DNA of 64,000 nucleotides from Enterococcus sp. DIV0212c (GTDB taxonomy: Bacteria > Bacillota > Bacilli > Lactobacillales > Enterococcaceae). Where the stretch lies: NCBI RefSeq assembly GCF_017377505.1, contig NZ_JAFREN010000008.1, positions 1-64,000 of the forward strand, given 5' to 3'. This document shows, one piece after another, positions 9,169-19,032 of the stretch. Numbering within the stretch: position 1 is the first letter of the stretch; every line of letters starts with the position of its first letter. The translations under genes were made by a program, and so were the position numbers. The notes under the pieces are model-generated. The model saw only the letters and a list, made by a program, of their open reading frames with translations, did not search any database and was not told the origin of the DNA.

Positions 9169-9213
9169 AAACCTCATCAGCTGAGTTAGGGACAACTACG
9201 GTGAGGTTTTTTA
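9169..9213 (+). terminator. Intrinsic terminator
   Basis: AACCTCATC (9169-9178) pairs with GGTGAGGTT (9200-9208), followed by a run of six T. Confidence 0.8.
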
Positions 9214-9274
9214 TCTATGTTTCGCTAAATAACTGGTTAATTCTTATATCAAAATAGAATGTCTGGACCTTTTT

Positions 9275-9289
9275 AGTGAAACGTTTTTA
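9275..9289. promoter_or_regulatory. LacI-type operator, upstream site
   Basis: AGTGAAACGTTTTTA matches the half-symmetric GAAACGTTT pattern of the operator at 9390-9405 and lies about 80 bases upstream of the -35 box. The pair could allow looping by the LacI protein encoded at 18059. Confidence 0.45.
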
Positions 9290-9343
9290 TCTGATTACAT
9301 CAGATTCTTCCTTTAATGGGTTAGAATAGTGGTTATTCCTCGG

Positions 9344-9382
9344 AAGAAAACGCTTGCTTTTATTCCATATAAGGAATATAAT
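9344..9382 (+). promoter_or_regulatory. Promoter of the oligosaccharide operon with cre-like site
   Basis: TTGCTT (9354-9359) and TATAAT (9377-9382) are separated by 17 bases. A cre-like sequence (AAGAAAACGCTTGCTT, 9344-9359) lies on the -35 box, so catabolite repression by CcpA is expected. Confidence 0.75.
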
Positions 9383-9389
9383 CATTTTT

Positions 9390-9405
9390 GTAGAAACGTT
9401 TCACT
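9390..9405. promoter_or_regulatory. LacI-type operator at the transcription start
   Basis: GTAGAAACGTTTCACT is a near-perfect palindrome centred on ACGT, placed 8 bases after the -10 box. It is the likely main operator for the LacI-family repressor at the end of this cluster. Confidence 0.65.
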
Positions 9406-9428
9406 AAATATTATTGAGGAGTGGAAGT

Positions 9429-10670
9429 ATGAAATCATGGAAAAAGCTTTGCATACTAGGAACAACTTTATTCGCAACTGTAGGTGTAATGGCAGCATGT
9501 TCTTCGGGAAATAAAGAAAGCGCTTCAGATGAACTGACATTTTGGTATATGGGTGATGGTGATCAAGGAATCAAGCCAATTGTTGATGCATTTACGAAGG
9601 AATCAGGAATCAAAGTCAAGATCCAAAGTATTCCGTGGTCTACTTCGAGAGATAAATTATTAACGGCAGTTGCTTCTAAAGAAGGTCCTGATGTTGTTCA
9701 AATGGGCACAACTTATATGAGTGAATTTGTGGATGCGGGCGCATTAATGGATATAACGGATGACGTAAAGAAAAATGATGACATGAAATCAGATAACTTT
9801 TTCGATGGCTCTGTAGCAACAACTCAATTTGACGGGCAAACGTATGCCGTGCCTTGGTACACAGAAACTCGTGGATTGTATTATAGAAAAGATTTATTAG
9901 AAAGTGTTGGTTTTAAAGAAGCACCTAAAACATGGGATGAATTAGCCGAGGCTGCAAAAAAATTAGCAGCTCGTGGTGAGAATAAATATGGATTTGGTGT
10001 GGAGCTGAAAGAACCAACATTCGGCTTTATGTTTGCTCGTCAAAATGGCTCAAAATTATTTGATAAAGATAATAAGCCGCTTTTCAATCAACCAGAAATG
10101 GTCGATGCCTTAAAATTCTTAGATAAACTTGTTCAGGATGGTTCAGCTCCTAAAACGGATTTAGGGTTAGAAATTGGTCAAAGCTTTGGTGGTGAAGGCG
10201 TTGTACCAATGTTCATTAGCGGGCCTTGGATGATCAATAGCATTAAAGATTCTGCTCCTGATATTGATGGAAAGTGGGGCGTTGCTGAATTACCAAAAGG
10301 CCCTGTAAACAATATGTCCGTTACTGGCGGTGCAAACTTGGCAGTCTTTAGCAGCTCTAAGAAAAAAGATGACGGAATGAAATTGATCGAATATCTTTCA
10401 AAACCTGAAAATCAAACAAAATTCTTTGAAAGCACTAATTCCCTTCCAACAAACAAAGAATCATGGAATTCTGAGGTCTTTAAAAATGATCCGTTGATTT
10501 CTGTTTTTGGAAAACAATTAAATGAATCACAACCGATGCCATTATTAAAACAATGGGATGAAATTTCTCAAAACTTCATGAAACAATGGGAACAAGTTGT
10601 TGTGAGTGGAAAAAATCTACAAGATGCAATGGATGAATTAAATGAACAAACGGAAACATTGATCAAGTAA
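9429..10670 (+). CDS. Sugar ABC transporter substrate-binding lipoprotein
   Basis: A 413-residue family 1 extracellular binding protein. The signal peptide (KSWKKLCILGTTLFATVGV) ends in a lipobox with Cys24 (VMAACSS), so the mature protein is lipid-anchored outside the membrane. The ATG is chosen for the GAGGAG site just upstream. Followed by two permeases, a GH3 glucosidase and a GH94 phosphorylase, it fits the sophoro-oligosaccharide binding protein of the comparable Listeria innocua cluster (lin1841, as I recall it). The cluster has no ATPase gene; a shared MsmX-type ATPase elsewhere is expected. Confidence 0.92.
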   Translation: MKSWKKLCILGTTLFATVGVMAACSSGNKESASDELTFWYMGDGDQGIKPIVDAFTKESGIKVKIQSIPWSTSRDKLLTAVASKEGPDVVQMGTTYMSEFVDAGALMDITDDVKKNDDMKSDNFFDGSVATTQFDGQTYAVPWYTETRGLYYRKDLLESVGFKEAPKTWDELAEAAKKLAARGENKYGFGVELKEPTFGFMFARQNGSKLFDKDNKPLFNQPEMVDALKFLDKLVQDGSAPKTDLGLEIGQSFGGEGVVPMFISGPWMINSIKDSAPDIDGKWGVAELPKGPVNNMSVTGGANLAVFSSSKKKDDGMKLIEYLSKPENQTKFFESTNSLPTNKESWNSEVFKNDPLISVFGKQLNESQPMPLLKQWDEISQNFMKQWEQVVVSGKNLQDAMDELNEQTETLIK

Positions 10671-10682
10671 TAGTCATAAGAA

Positions 10683-10763
10683 AAAGGGAATAAAAGCTCT
10701 GAACATATTGTTTATCTTAAATTTCGTGAACAATAGATTCAAACCTAGCTTTTATTCCTTTTG
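10683..10763 (+). terminator. Long intercistronic hairpin (partial terminator or mRNA stabiliser)
   Basis: AAAGGGAATAAAAGCT (10683-10698) pairs with AGCTTTTATTCCTTTT (10747-10762), with an inner ATTGTT/AACAAT stem. Its place between the binding-protein gene and the permease genes suggests partial termination or 3' end protection, giving more binding protein than permease. Confidence 0.7.
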
Positions 10764-10789
10764 ATCTTACATAAGGAGGAAAGAAAAAA

Positions 10790-11674
10790 ATGAAAAAAAC
10801 AAAATCGCCTTATTTTTTTATCGCTCCAGCTGTGGCGTTATTACTTATTTTTTCGATCATTCCGATTTTTATCGCAGTGACAATCAGTTTTACAGATATG
10901 AGTTTAGCTGGTTTAGCGGATTTTTCTCGGATAAATTTTGTCGGTTTTGATAATTACTTAAATATATTTCAGGACAAGGTTTTCGGACAAGCGATGTTTA
11001 ATACGGCATACTATGTTGTTATCGGTGTGCCGCTAGTTATTATTTCTTCATTAGCGTTAGCTATTATGATCAATTTTGGTGAGAATAAGTTTTTCTCATT
11101 TATGCGTTTAGTATTCTATAGTCCTTCGATCACGAATACCGTGGCAGTTTCTGTTGTCTGGATGTATTTATATAATCCAACAATCGGCTTGTTAAACCAT
11201 TTATTATCCTATCTAAATCTTGGGCCGATTATGTGGTTAACAGATCCTAGCACATCAAAACTTTCACTGATCATTATAGCTGTCTGGAAAGCAATCGGTT
11301 TGAATATGTTGATCTTCTTAGCGGCGATCCAAGGCATTCCAAAAGAGTATTACGAAGCAGCAGAAATCGACGGTGCCAATAAATGGCAGCAAATTTTAAA
11401 AATTACGATTCCGTTACTAAAATTTTCGATTTTCTTTGTAACCGTAACAACCTTGATCGGTTGGTTCCAATTCTTCGATGAACCATTCGTTATGACCAAA
11501 GGTGGACCGTTAGATAGTACCTTATCCGTTGCGTTATTTATTTACCAAAGAGGCTTCCAATATAATAAATTCGGTTACGCTGCTGCAGGATCTGTGATCT
11601 TATTTATTGCGATTATTATCGTGACGAGTATCCAAATGAGAATCCAAACAAAACAAAAAGAAAATGAAGGATAA
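10790..11674 (+). CDS. Sugar ABC transporter permease (MalF/UgpA type)
   Basis: A 294-residue inner-membrane subunit with six hydrophobic segments and the EAA loop (EYYEAAEIDGANKWQQILKI) that docks the ATPase. It pairs with the permease encoded 14 bases downstream and with the lipoprotein upstream. An AAGGAGG site precedes the ATG. Confidence 0.92.
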   Translation: MKKTKSPYFFIAPAVALLLIFSIIPIFIAVTISFTDMSLAGLADFSRINFVGFDNYLNIFQDKVFGQAMFNTAYYVVIGVPLVIISSLALAIMINFGENKFFSFMRLVFYSPSITNTVAVSVVWMYLYNPTIGLLNHLLSYLNLGPIMWLTDPSTSKLSLIIIAVWKAIGLNMLIFLAAIQGIPKEYYEAAEIDGANKWQQILKITIPLLKFSIFFVTVTTLIGWFQFFDEPFVMTKGGPLDSTLSVALFIYQRGFQYNKFGYAAAGSVILFIAIIIVTSIQMRIQTKQKENEG

Positions 11675-11688
11675 AAGGAGAGAACGAC

Positions 11689-12519
11689 ATGAATTCACAT
11701 AAAAATGCGCAAATGAGCTTCAAGCTTTTTATAGGTATCCTCTTAGGCGTTCTGGGTGTTATGACCTTTTTCCCGTTTTTATGGATGATTTTTTCTTCAT
11801 TTAAAACGAATGCAGAGATCAATCAGATCGTTCCTAGTTTATTACCAAAAGAAGCAACATTCGATAATTTTAAAGAACTGTTTTTTAGATTAAACTTTGG
11901 AACATACCTTAAAAATACATTGATCATTACGGCATGTTCGTTTGTCGGCTTGTTATTAAATGCTATGGCAGGTTATGGTTTTGCTAAGTTTGATTTTAAA
12001 GGAAAAAATGGCCTTTTTCTGATGGTTTTAGCAACAATGATGATTCCAGGTCAAGTAACGATGATTCCTGTGTATTTATTATTGAACTCCGTTGGTTTGA
12101 CAAATACATTGATTGGGATTGTCTTGCCAGGATTAGCAGGGGCATTCGGGATTTTTCTGTTCCGACAATTTATGAATACTATTTCAAATGAAATGCTTGA
12201 AGCAGCAAGACTTGATGGAGCCAGTGAATGGTATATCTTTTTCAAGATTATCTTACCAGTCAGTCGCCCGATTTTAGCTGTTCAAGGGATTTTAACTTTT
12301 ATCGGCGGCTGGAATTCATTCTTATGGCCATTGATCATTGCCAATGATGAAAAATATTATACCTTGTCTGTAGGTTTACAACTATTGCAAGGACAACATG
12401 GGTCAAATTATGCCTTACAAATGGCAGGAGCGACTTTTATGGTTATTCCAATTTTGATTGTCTTCTCGATTTTCCAAAAATACATTTTACAAGGATTTAA
12501 CGTTTCCGGAATAAAATAA
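11689..12519 (+). CDS. Sugar ABC transporter permease (MalG/UgpE type)
   Basis: A 276-residue membrane subunit with six hydrophobic segments and the EAA loop (EMLEAARLDGASEWYIFFKI). The ribosome site is AAAGGAGA. It forms the translocation channel with the product of the preceding gene, probably for beta-linked gluco-oligosaccharides given the enzymes that follow. Confidence 0.92.
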   Translation: MNSHKNAQMSFKLFIGILLGVLGVMTFFPFLWMIFSSFKTNAEINQIVPSLLPKEATFDNFKELFFRLNFGTYLKNTLIITACSFVGLLLNAMAGYGFAKFDFKGKNGLFLMVLATMMIPGQVTMIPVYLLLNSVGLTNTLIGIVLPGLAGAFGIFLFRQFMNTISNEMLEAARLDGASEWYIFFKIILPVSRPILAVQGILTFIGGWNSFLWPLIIANDEKYYTLSVGLQLLQGQHGSNYALQMAGATFMVIPILIVFSIFQKYILQGFNVSGIK

Positions 12520-12577
12520 TCACCAAGAATAAAAATTTGAGTCTTCCCCAAAATATAAAAAGAAAAGGTGAATAAAT

Positions 12578-14725
12578 ATGGAGCAAAAGCAATTAATAGA
12601 TTTACTGGAACAAATGACATTAGATGAAAAAGTAGGTCAATTACTTCAATTAGCCGCAGAATTTTATTCTGAAAAGGCAGAAGAAAAAACAGGACCGATG
12701 ACGGATCTTGGTTTGACACATGAAGATATTAATAATGCTGGAACAACACTTGGAATTTCAGGTGCTAAAGAGGCTATCCGTGTACAAAAAGCCTATATGG
12801 AGAACAACCGATTAGGCATTCCGACGATTTTAATGGCGGATATTATACATGGTTTCCGCACGATTTTTCCTATTCCACTTGGTTTAGGCAGTTCATGGGA
12901 TGTGGAAGCAGCCAAAAAAGTGGCAGAAGTTTCTGCAAAAGAAGCAGCAGTATCTGGTTTGCATGTGACATTTTCACCAATGGTCGACTTGGTTCGTGAT
13001 CCTCGTTGGGGTCGTGTGATGGAATCAACTGGAGAAGATCCCTTTTTGAATAGTCGTTTTGCAGAAGCATTTGTTAAAGGGTACCAAGGGGATGATCTGA
13101 AAAATGATTTCTTCCGTGTAGCTGCTTGTGTTAAACACTTTGCGGCATATGGCGCGGCAATTGGCGGTCGCGATTATAACACAGTCAATATGTCTGAGAG
13201 ACAACTACGAGATAGCTATTTACCTGGTTATAAAGCAGCACTTGATGCAGGAGCCAAATTAGTTATGACGTCATTCAACACAGTAGATGGTGTTCCAGCA
13301 ACAGGAAACAAGTGGTTGTTTAGAGATGTTTTGAGAAAAGAGTTTGGTTTCGATGGTGTGGTCATTTCCGACTGGGGCGCAGTGATCGAATTGATTCCTC
13401 ATGGTGTGGCAGAAGATAAAAAACAAGCCGCAGAACTTGCTATCAAAGCTGGTGTAGATATTGAAATGATGACGACTTGCTATACAGAAAACTTGAAGGA
13501 ATTAATAGAAGAAAACGTCGTTGATGAAGCAATACTAGATGAAGCAGTTTTACGAATTCTCACATTGAAAAATGACTTAGGCTTATTTGAAAACCCACAT
13601 AGAGGCGCAGATGTTGCTTTAGAAAAAGAAGTCGTTTTATCAAAAGAGCATCGTGATATTGCAAGAGATATTGCGAGAAAATCAATTGTTTTATTAAAAA
13701 ACGAGAATATTTTACCATTATCCAAACAAGAGAAAGTTGCAATTATAGGACCTGCTGCGGATTCTCATGATGTAATCGGTGTTTGGTCTTGGCAAGGTAA
13801 AAAAGACGAAGCAATTTCTTTAGTGCAAGGTGTTGATCAACTTGAGGCAGAGTATGTGATTGGAAAAGAAGCGTTCGATTATTTTAAACCAAGTCAAGCT
13901 GCAATTGATGAAGCTGTTGCTTTAGCCAAAGAAGCAGATAAAGTTGTCTTAGCTCTTGGTGAAGAAGAATGGATGAGTGGTGAAGCATCAAGCCGCAGTG
14001 ATATCCGGTTACCTCAAGCTCAATTAGACTTATTTAAAGCTGTTCAAGCAGTAAATGACAATATTATTGTGACACTTTACAATGGTCGTCCGCTAGATTT
14101 ACAAGGAATCGACTCCGCGAAAGCAATTGTTGAAGCATGGTTCCCTGGGACAGAGGGCGGCGCAGCATTAGCTGATATTCTTTATGGAGAGTATAATCCA
14201 AGTGCTCGTTTAAGCATGTCATTCCCAGAAACAGTGGGACAAGTACCTGTTTATTACAACTACGATAATACAGGTAGACCTTATAAACCTGGTAATGAAA
14301 AATATGTAAGTAAATATTTAGACGTTTCAAATTTTGCAAAATATCCATTTGGTTATGGTTTAAGCTACAGCGAATTTACTTACACTGACTTTAAACTAAG
14401 CTCAGATGAATTAAAATCTGGTGAAACAATAACTGCTTCTATTACTGTAGAAAACCAATCAGATATTTCTGGTCAAGAAACGGTCCAATTATATATACGT
14501 GATCAAATCGGTGAAGTTGTTCGCCCAGTGAAAGAATTAAAAGGCTTTGAAAAAGTTGATCTACAAGCACACGAGAAAAAGACGGTTCAATTTACAATCA
14601 CTGAAGAATTTTTACGTTATGTTCATAGTGATCAGAGTTATGCCAGTGACGCAGGAACATTTGACCTAATGATCGGATCAAATAGTAGGGATGTACAAAC
14701 AAAAACGTTCAAATTATTGAAATAG
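12578..14725 (+). CDS. Beta-glucosidase, glycoside hydrolase family 3
   Basis: A 715-residue GH3 enzyme. It has the N-terminal barrel with KHFAAYGAAIGGRDYN, the nucleophile Asp in GVVISDWGA (near residue 265), an alpha/beta sandwich domain and a C-terminal fibronectin III-like domain (about 610-715). No signal peptide is present, so it acts in the cytoplasm on imported sugar. In Listeria innocua the neighbour of the beta-1,2-oligoglucan phosphorylase is a GH3 enzyme (Lin1840) active on sophorose; this gene holds the same place. It probably splits the terminal disaccharide left by the phosphorylase. Confidence 0.93.
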   Translation: MEQKQLIDLLEQMTLDEKVGQLLQLAAEFYSEKAEEKTGPMTDLGLTHEDINNAGTTLGISGAKEAIRVQKAYMENNRLGIPTILMADIIHGFRTIFPIPLGLGSSWDVEAAKKVAEVSAKEAAVSGLHVTFSPMVDLVRDPRWGRVMESTGEDPFLNSRFAEAFVKGYQGDDLKNDFFRVAACVKHFAAYGAAIGGRDYNTVNMSERQLRDSYLPGYKAALDAGAKLVMTSFNTVDGVPATGNKWLFRDVLRKEFGFDGVVISDWGAVIELIPHGVAEDKKQAAELAIKAGVDIEMMTTCYTENLKELIEENVVDEAILDEAVLRILTLKNDLGLFENPHRGADVALEKEVVLSKEHRDIARDIARKSIVLLKNENILPLSKQEKVAIIGPAADSHDVIGVWSWQGKKDEAISLVQGVDQLEAEYVIGKEAFDYFKPSQAAIDEAVALAKEADKVVLALGEEEWMSGEASSRSDIRLPQAQLDLFKAVQAVNDNIIVTLYNGRPLDLQGIDSAKAIVEAWFPGTEGGAALADILYGEYNPSARLSMSFPETVGQVPVYYNYDNTGRPYKPGNEKYVSKYLDVSNFAKYPFGYGLSYSEFTYTDFKLSSDELKSGETITASITVENQSDISGQETVQLYIRDQIGEVVRPVKELKGFEKVDLQAHEKKTVQFTITEEFLRYVHSDQSYASDAGTFDLMIGSNSRDVQTKTFKLLK

Positions 14726-14739
14726 ATAGGAAGAGTGAG

Positions 14740-17700
14740 ATGACGGATCAAAAAAGAAGAATTGAAAAGGGTGGAACAACCGTCTCGTTTTTAGAGACTG
14801 GAGATCTTTACGAAATTCTACACGGAAATATAATGATCAACCAACTGCATGGAAATGCGTTAGATGGCAGTTGTAATCAACTATATTTAAGAGTCTATGA
14901 TGAAGAAGGGATTCAATCGGCACCGATGGTCGGTTCGAATTCAGCTAGTCATTTTCATATTAGCAAAGAACAAGCAACTTGGGTCGGCAGCTTTTCAGGC
15001 GTAACCTACAGAGTTGATTTTCAAATAGCAGAGTCAGGTATTTGGTTTTGGCAAGTGACATTGACGGGAGCTAAACAAAAAGTAGATGTCATTTATGGTC
15101 AAGATATCGGTAATGCAACTAAAGGTGCTGTTCGCTCAAATGAAGCGTACATGTCTCAATACGTGGATCATCATGTGGCAAAAGAAAATGGAACCATCAT
15201 TATTTCTTCTCGTCAAAATCAACCGCAAGAGGGGAATTTCCCAGTGATCGAGCAAGGTAGTTTAAATCCATTAGTTGGTTTTTCGACAGATGGGTATCAA
15301 TTTTTCGGTCGTGATTATAAAGAAACAAATCGGGCTTATGCTTTGGATCAAGCATTTTTAGCAAATGAAGTGTATCAATACGAATTTGCCTATATCGCTT
15401 TACAAACAGAAAGATACGATGTTGGTGAGCATGAAACGAAAATAGTTTTTTATGGAGCACCAATAAAAAATCAGGAAACAGTGATTGAAAAACCGCTTAT
15501 TTCAACAACAGATATCAAAAAAAATTACGACTCATTGAAAATAGATAAAAAATCTGAAAAAGGAAAATGCATTAAGAAAAACCTTGGAGAACCAATCACA
15601 GGACAAACATTAACCGATCAAGAACGTAACGAATTATTTCCAATTCAAAATCAAATTGAAACGATTGATGATAAAGTAGTTTCTTTCTTTACTGCCGATT
15701 ATCATCATGTAGTTTTGAAAGAAAAAGAAGTGGTTATGGAAAGAGCACATGGACATATTCTTTTAAGCGGAACAGAGCTAAGTGTGGATCATCCGTTATT
15801 AAGTACGACTGTTTATATGTATGGTTTATTTAATTCACAAATCGTTTTAGGTAATACATCAATGAACAAATTAATGAGTAACAGTCGCAATGGTTTAAAT
15901 ATTATGAAACAATCTGGACAAAGAATCTATATCAAAGATGGCAAAAAATGGCGGATTTTGACAATGCCTTCTGCATTTGAGATGGGATTAAACTCTAGCA
16001 CATGGTATTATAAATTAGAGAATGATATAATTACAGTGAGAACGTTTACGCTTTGTGATACAAAAGAAATACGTACAGAAGTGACAAGCCAACAAGGGTT
16101 GAAGTATACGTTTGCGCTAACTAATCAATTAGTGATGAATGCAGATGAGGAAGATCCTGCTTATGAAATAACGAAAGCAAATGAATTAGTCACTGTAAAA
16201 GCGTCAACGAATTCTGTTATCCATGAAGAGTATCCAGATTTAACCTATTACTTTTCTCTAGATAAACCTTTTGATTTAACAGATGAACGCCTATTTTTAT
16301 CTGATGGATCACAAGAAGTTTTAACGGTTTTTGTGATTGAGGAACAAGCGGTGTTTTCTATGCATATCCAAGGAAGTTTGACAGGAGAGGCATTTAAGGA
16401 AGTAAATACCTTATATAAAACAGAAAACGATCAATATTTGAGCTTTATCAATGGGCTTTTGAATAACTTTCAGCTAGCTCATGAAACTGAAATGGTCGAA
16501 TCAATGAATATCTTATCACGTTGGTACACCCATAATATGCTTGTTCACTATCTTTCTCCGCATGGTTTAGAGCAATATGGCGGAGCAGCTTGGGGAACAA
16601 GAGATGTCTCGCAAGGACCAACAGAATTTTTCTTTGCAGTCAATCGACCAGAAGTTGTGCGCTCGATCATTAAAAGTGTTTATGCTAATCAATTTGAAGA
16701 TGATGGAAATTGGCCGCAGTGGTTTATGTTCGATCGTTATGAAAAACAGAAAGCTGATGAAAGCCATGGAGATGTGATTGTCTGGCCAATGAAAATTGTG
16801 GCTGATTATTTAGCAAAAACAAAAGATTTCGGGATTTTAAACGAAGAAATTTCTTATACGGATCGAACAACATTCTTAAAAACAACTGAAACCACTACAT
16901 TATTTGATCATGTAAAAAAAGAGATTCAGTTTATTGAAGACAACTTTTTAGAGGGAACGTATTTATCTTGCTACAGTGATGGCGATTGGGATGATACGTT
17001 ACAACCATATGATAATAAATTAAAAAAATATATGGCGAGTAGTTGGACGGTTGCTTTGACGTATCAAGTAGTTAATAAATTAGCTGGTTTATTGTCAGAA
17101 GTTGATGCGAATTACGGCGAGCATTTACATGAGTTAGCTGTAAATATCAAAAAAGACTTTGAAAAATACATTTTATCTACTGAAACAATTCCAGGATTTG
17201 TTTATATGGAAGATACCGACCATGTGGAATTTATGATACATCCAGCTGACAAAAAAACAGGAATCCAATATCGTTTATTGCCGATGACACGCAGTATGAT
17301 CGCTGAATTATTAACAGCAGAACAAGTGGAGCATCACTATGAGATTATAAAAAAACACTTGCGATTTCCTGATGGGGTTCGTTTGATGAATCAACCAGCA
17401 ACTTACAATGGTGGCGTAAGCACAAACTTTAAGCGTGCTGAACAATCAGCTAATTTTGGTCGTGAAATTGGGTTGCAGTACGTTCATGCCCATATCCGTT
17501 TTACCGAAGCGATGGCGAAATTAGGTAAGTCAGATGAAACATGGCGTGCGTTGAATATTATTAACCCGATTCAAATAAAAGAGCATGTCAAAAACGCTGA
17601 AATTCGCCAGGCCAATGTCTATTTTAGTAGCTCGGATGGTGATTTTAAAACAAGATACGATGCTCAAGAAAATTTTGACAAACTAAAAGATGGCAGCGTT

Positions 17701-18045
17701 GGCGTCAAAGGCGGCTGGCGTATTTATTCTAGCGGACCAGGAATTTATATGAACCAGCTATTAACAAATGTATTGGGGATTCGAGAAGATAAACAAAATG
17801 TGATCCTAGATCCAATCTTACCTAAAGAATTAGACGGATTGACAATGATTTATCAAATAGCCGGTAAAGATGTGCGGATTGTTTTTCATATAGGGAGTTC
17901 TAAAGAAGCTGTTTTAGCTAATGGAACAGAACTGGCTACACAACGAGAACGAAATCCATATCGACCAGGCGGCTATATTGTTTCATTAAAAGAACTTACG
18001 AGTTGCTTAGATAAAAAAGAAAACCAACTAGATATTTTTTGTTAG
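14740..18045 (+). CDS. GH94 phosphorylase, probable 1,2-beta-oligoglucan phosphorylase
   Basis: A 1101-residue protein of the GH94 (former GT36) type. The C-terminal half holds the (alpha/alpha)6 barrel with QFEDDGNWPQWFMFDRY, DGDWDDTLQPYDNK and GGVSTNFKRAEQSANFGREIG. Trp750-Asp751-Asp752 aligns with the W-x-D of cellobiose and chitobiose phosphorylases, so Asp752 is the likely general acid. Ordinary GH94 disaccharide phosphorylases are about 800 residues; about 1100 residues beside a GH3 gene and an ABC importer matches the Listeria innocua sophoro-oligosaccharide phosphorylase (Lin1839). It would release glucose 1-phosphate from beta-1,2-glucans. Specificity is inferred from length and context. 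Confidence 0.85.
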   Translation: MTDQKRRIEKGGTTVSFLETGDLYEILHGNIMINQLHGNALDGSCNQLYLRVYDEEGIQSAPMVGSNSASHFHISKEQATWVGSFSGVTYRVDFQIAESGIWFWQVTLTGAKQKVDVIYGQDIGNATKGAVRSNEAYMSQYVDHHVAKENGTIIISSRQNQPQEGNFPVIEQGSLNPLVGFSTDGYQFFGRDYKETNRAYALDQAFLANEVYQYEFAYIALQTERYDVGEHETKIVFYGAPIKNQETVIEKPLISTTDIKKNYDSLKIDKKSEKGKCIKKNLGEPITGQTLTDQERNELFPIQNQIETIDDKVVSFFTADYHHVVLKEKEVVMERAHGHILLSGTELSVDHPLLSTTVYMYGLFNSQIVLGNTSMNKLMSNSRNGLNIMKQSGQRIYIKDGKKWRILTMPSAFEMGLNSSTWYYKLENDIITVRTFTLCDTKEIRTEVTSQQGLKYTFALTNQLVMNADEEDPAYEITKANELVTVKASTNSVIHEEYPDLTYYFSLDKPFDLTDERLFLSDGSQEVLTVFVIEEQAVFSMHIQGSLTGEAFKEVNTLYKTENDQYLSFINGLLNNFQLAHETEMVESMNILSRWYTHNMLVHYLSPHGLEQYGGAAWGTRDVSQGPTEFFFAVNRPEVVRSIIKSVYANQFEDDGNWPQWFMFDRYEKQKADESHGDVIVWPMKIVADYLAKTKDFGILNEEISYTDRTTFLKTTETTTLFDHVKKEIQFIEDNFLEGTYLSCYSDGDWDDTLQPYDNKLKKYMASSWTVALTYQVVNKLAGLLSEVDANYGEHLHELAVNIKKDFEKYILSTETIPGFVYMEDTDHVEFMIHPADKKTGIQYRLLPMTRSMIAELLTAEQVEHHYEIIKKHLRFPDGVRLMNQPATYNGGVSTNFKRAEQSANFGREIGLQYVHAHIRFTEAMAKLGKSDETWRALNIINPIQIKEHVKNAEIRQANVYFSSSDGDFKTRYDAQENFDKLKDGSVGVKGGWRIYSSGPGIYMNQLLTNVLGIREDKQNVILDPILPKELDGLTMIYQIAGKDVRIVFHIGSSKEAVLANGTELATQRERNPYRPGGYIVSLKELTSCLDKKENQLDIFC

Positions 18046-18058
18046 GAGATGAGCGTTC

Positions 18059-19030
18059 ATGGTAGGAATCAAAGAAATTGCAAAAAAAGCAGGGGTATCG
18101 ATTTCAACTGTTTCTTATGCGTTAAACGGCAGTCCAAAAGTCACTGAAGCAACTCGGGCAAGAATTCAAGCGATTGCAGAGGAATTGGACTATGTTCCTA
18201 ACATGGCTGCTCGAACCTTAAAAAGGCAACAAACCAATATAATTGGTGTTTATCTTGCTGATTATGGAGGTAGTTTTTACGGTGAGTTATTGGATGGTAT
18301 AAAAAAAGGCTTAGAAGCTCAAAATTTTGAAATGATTGTTTGTAGCGGGAGTAAATCACATTTATTTATTCCCGAGAGAATGATCGATGGTGCAATTGTT
18401 TTGGATTGGACATTTAAAAATAATGAAATCGAGCAATACGCTGATCGAGGACATTTTCTAGTGATTTTAGATCGTTTGATCACACATAAAAATGTACGTA
18501 AAATTTTACTTGATAATAAAGGCGGCGCCACTTTAGCTATTGAAAAAGCTGTAGCATGTCAAACGGAAAAACTATTTTTAGTTTCAGGCCCCCAAAAAAG
18601 TTATGATGGTCAAGAACGATTAAATGCTAGTATCAAAGAATTGGAACGGTTTGCTATTGACTATGAGGTTATTTCAGGAGATTTCACAGAACCGTCGGGA
18701 TATCGAGCAGCGAAGGAAATCATGGAAAAAGAACCGACTTTTCCTGTAGATATTTTTGCATTGAATGATGAAATGGCCATTGGGATTTATAAATATTTTA
18801 AAGAAACGTCATACGAAATTGGGAAAGAAATTCGTTTGATTGGTTTTGATAATATTGATATTAGCGCTTTTGTTCACCCACGATTGGCGACGATTTCTTA
18901 TTCTAAACACCGTTGGGGGATGTTGGCTGCTGAAAAGATCATTCAATTAATTGCCGGGGAAGAAACAGACGATGATCATATTTATACTAGCTTTATTGAT
19001 GGACCGTCATTTTCTGAAAGGAATGGATAA
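18059..19030 (+). CDS. LacI-family transcriptional repressor
   Basis: A 323-residue regulator with an N-terminal LacI helix-turn-helix and hinge (IKEIAKKAGVSISTVSYALNG, then NMAARTLKRQ) and a sugar-binding domain (about 60-323). It lies 13 bases after the GH94 gene in the same operon. The GAAACGTTT-type operators at 9275 and 9390 are its expected targets, making the cluster substrate-inducible. The inducer is unknown; an imported oligosaccharide is likely. Confidence 0.92.
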   Translation: MVGIKEIAKKAGVSISTVSYALNGSPKVTEATRARIQAIAEELDYVPNMAARTLKRQQTNIIGVYLADYGGSFYGELLDGIKKGLEAQNFEMIVCSGSKSHLFIPERMIDGAIVLDWTFKNNEIEQYADRGHFLVILDRLITHKNVRKILLDNKGGATLAIEKAVACQTEKLFLVSGPQKSYDGQERLNASIKELERFAIDYEVISGDFTEPSGYRAAKEIMEKEPTFPVDIFALNDEMAIGIYKYFKETSYEIGKEIRLIGFDNIDISAFVHPRLATISYSKHRWGMLAAEKIIQLIAGEETDDDHIYTSFIDGPSFSERNG

Positions 19031-19032
19031 GA

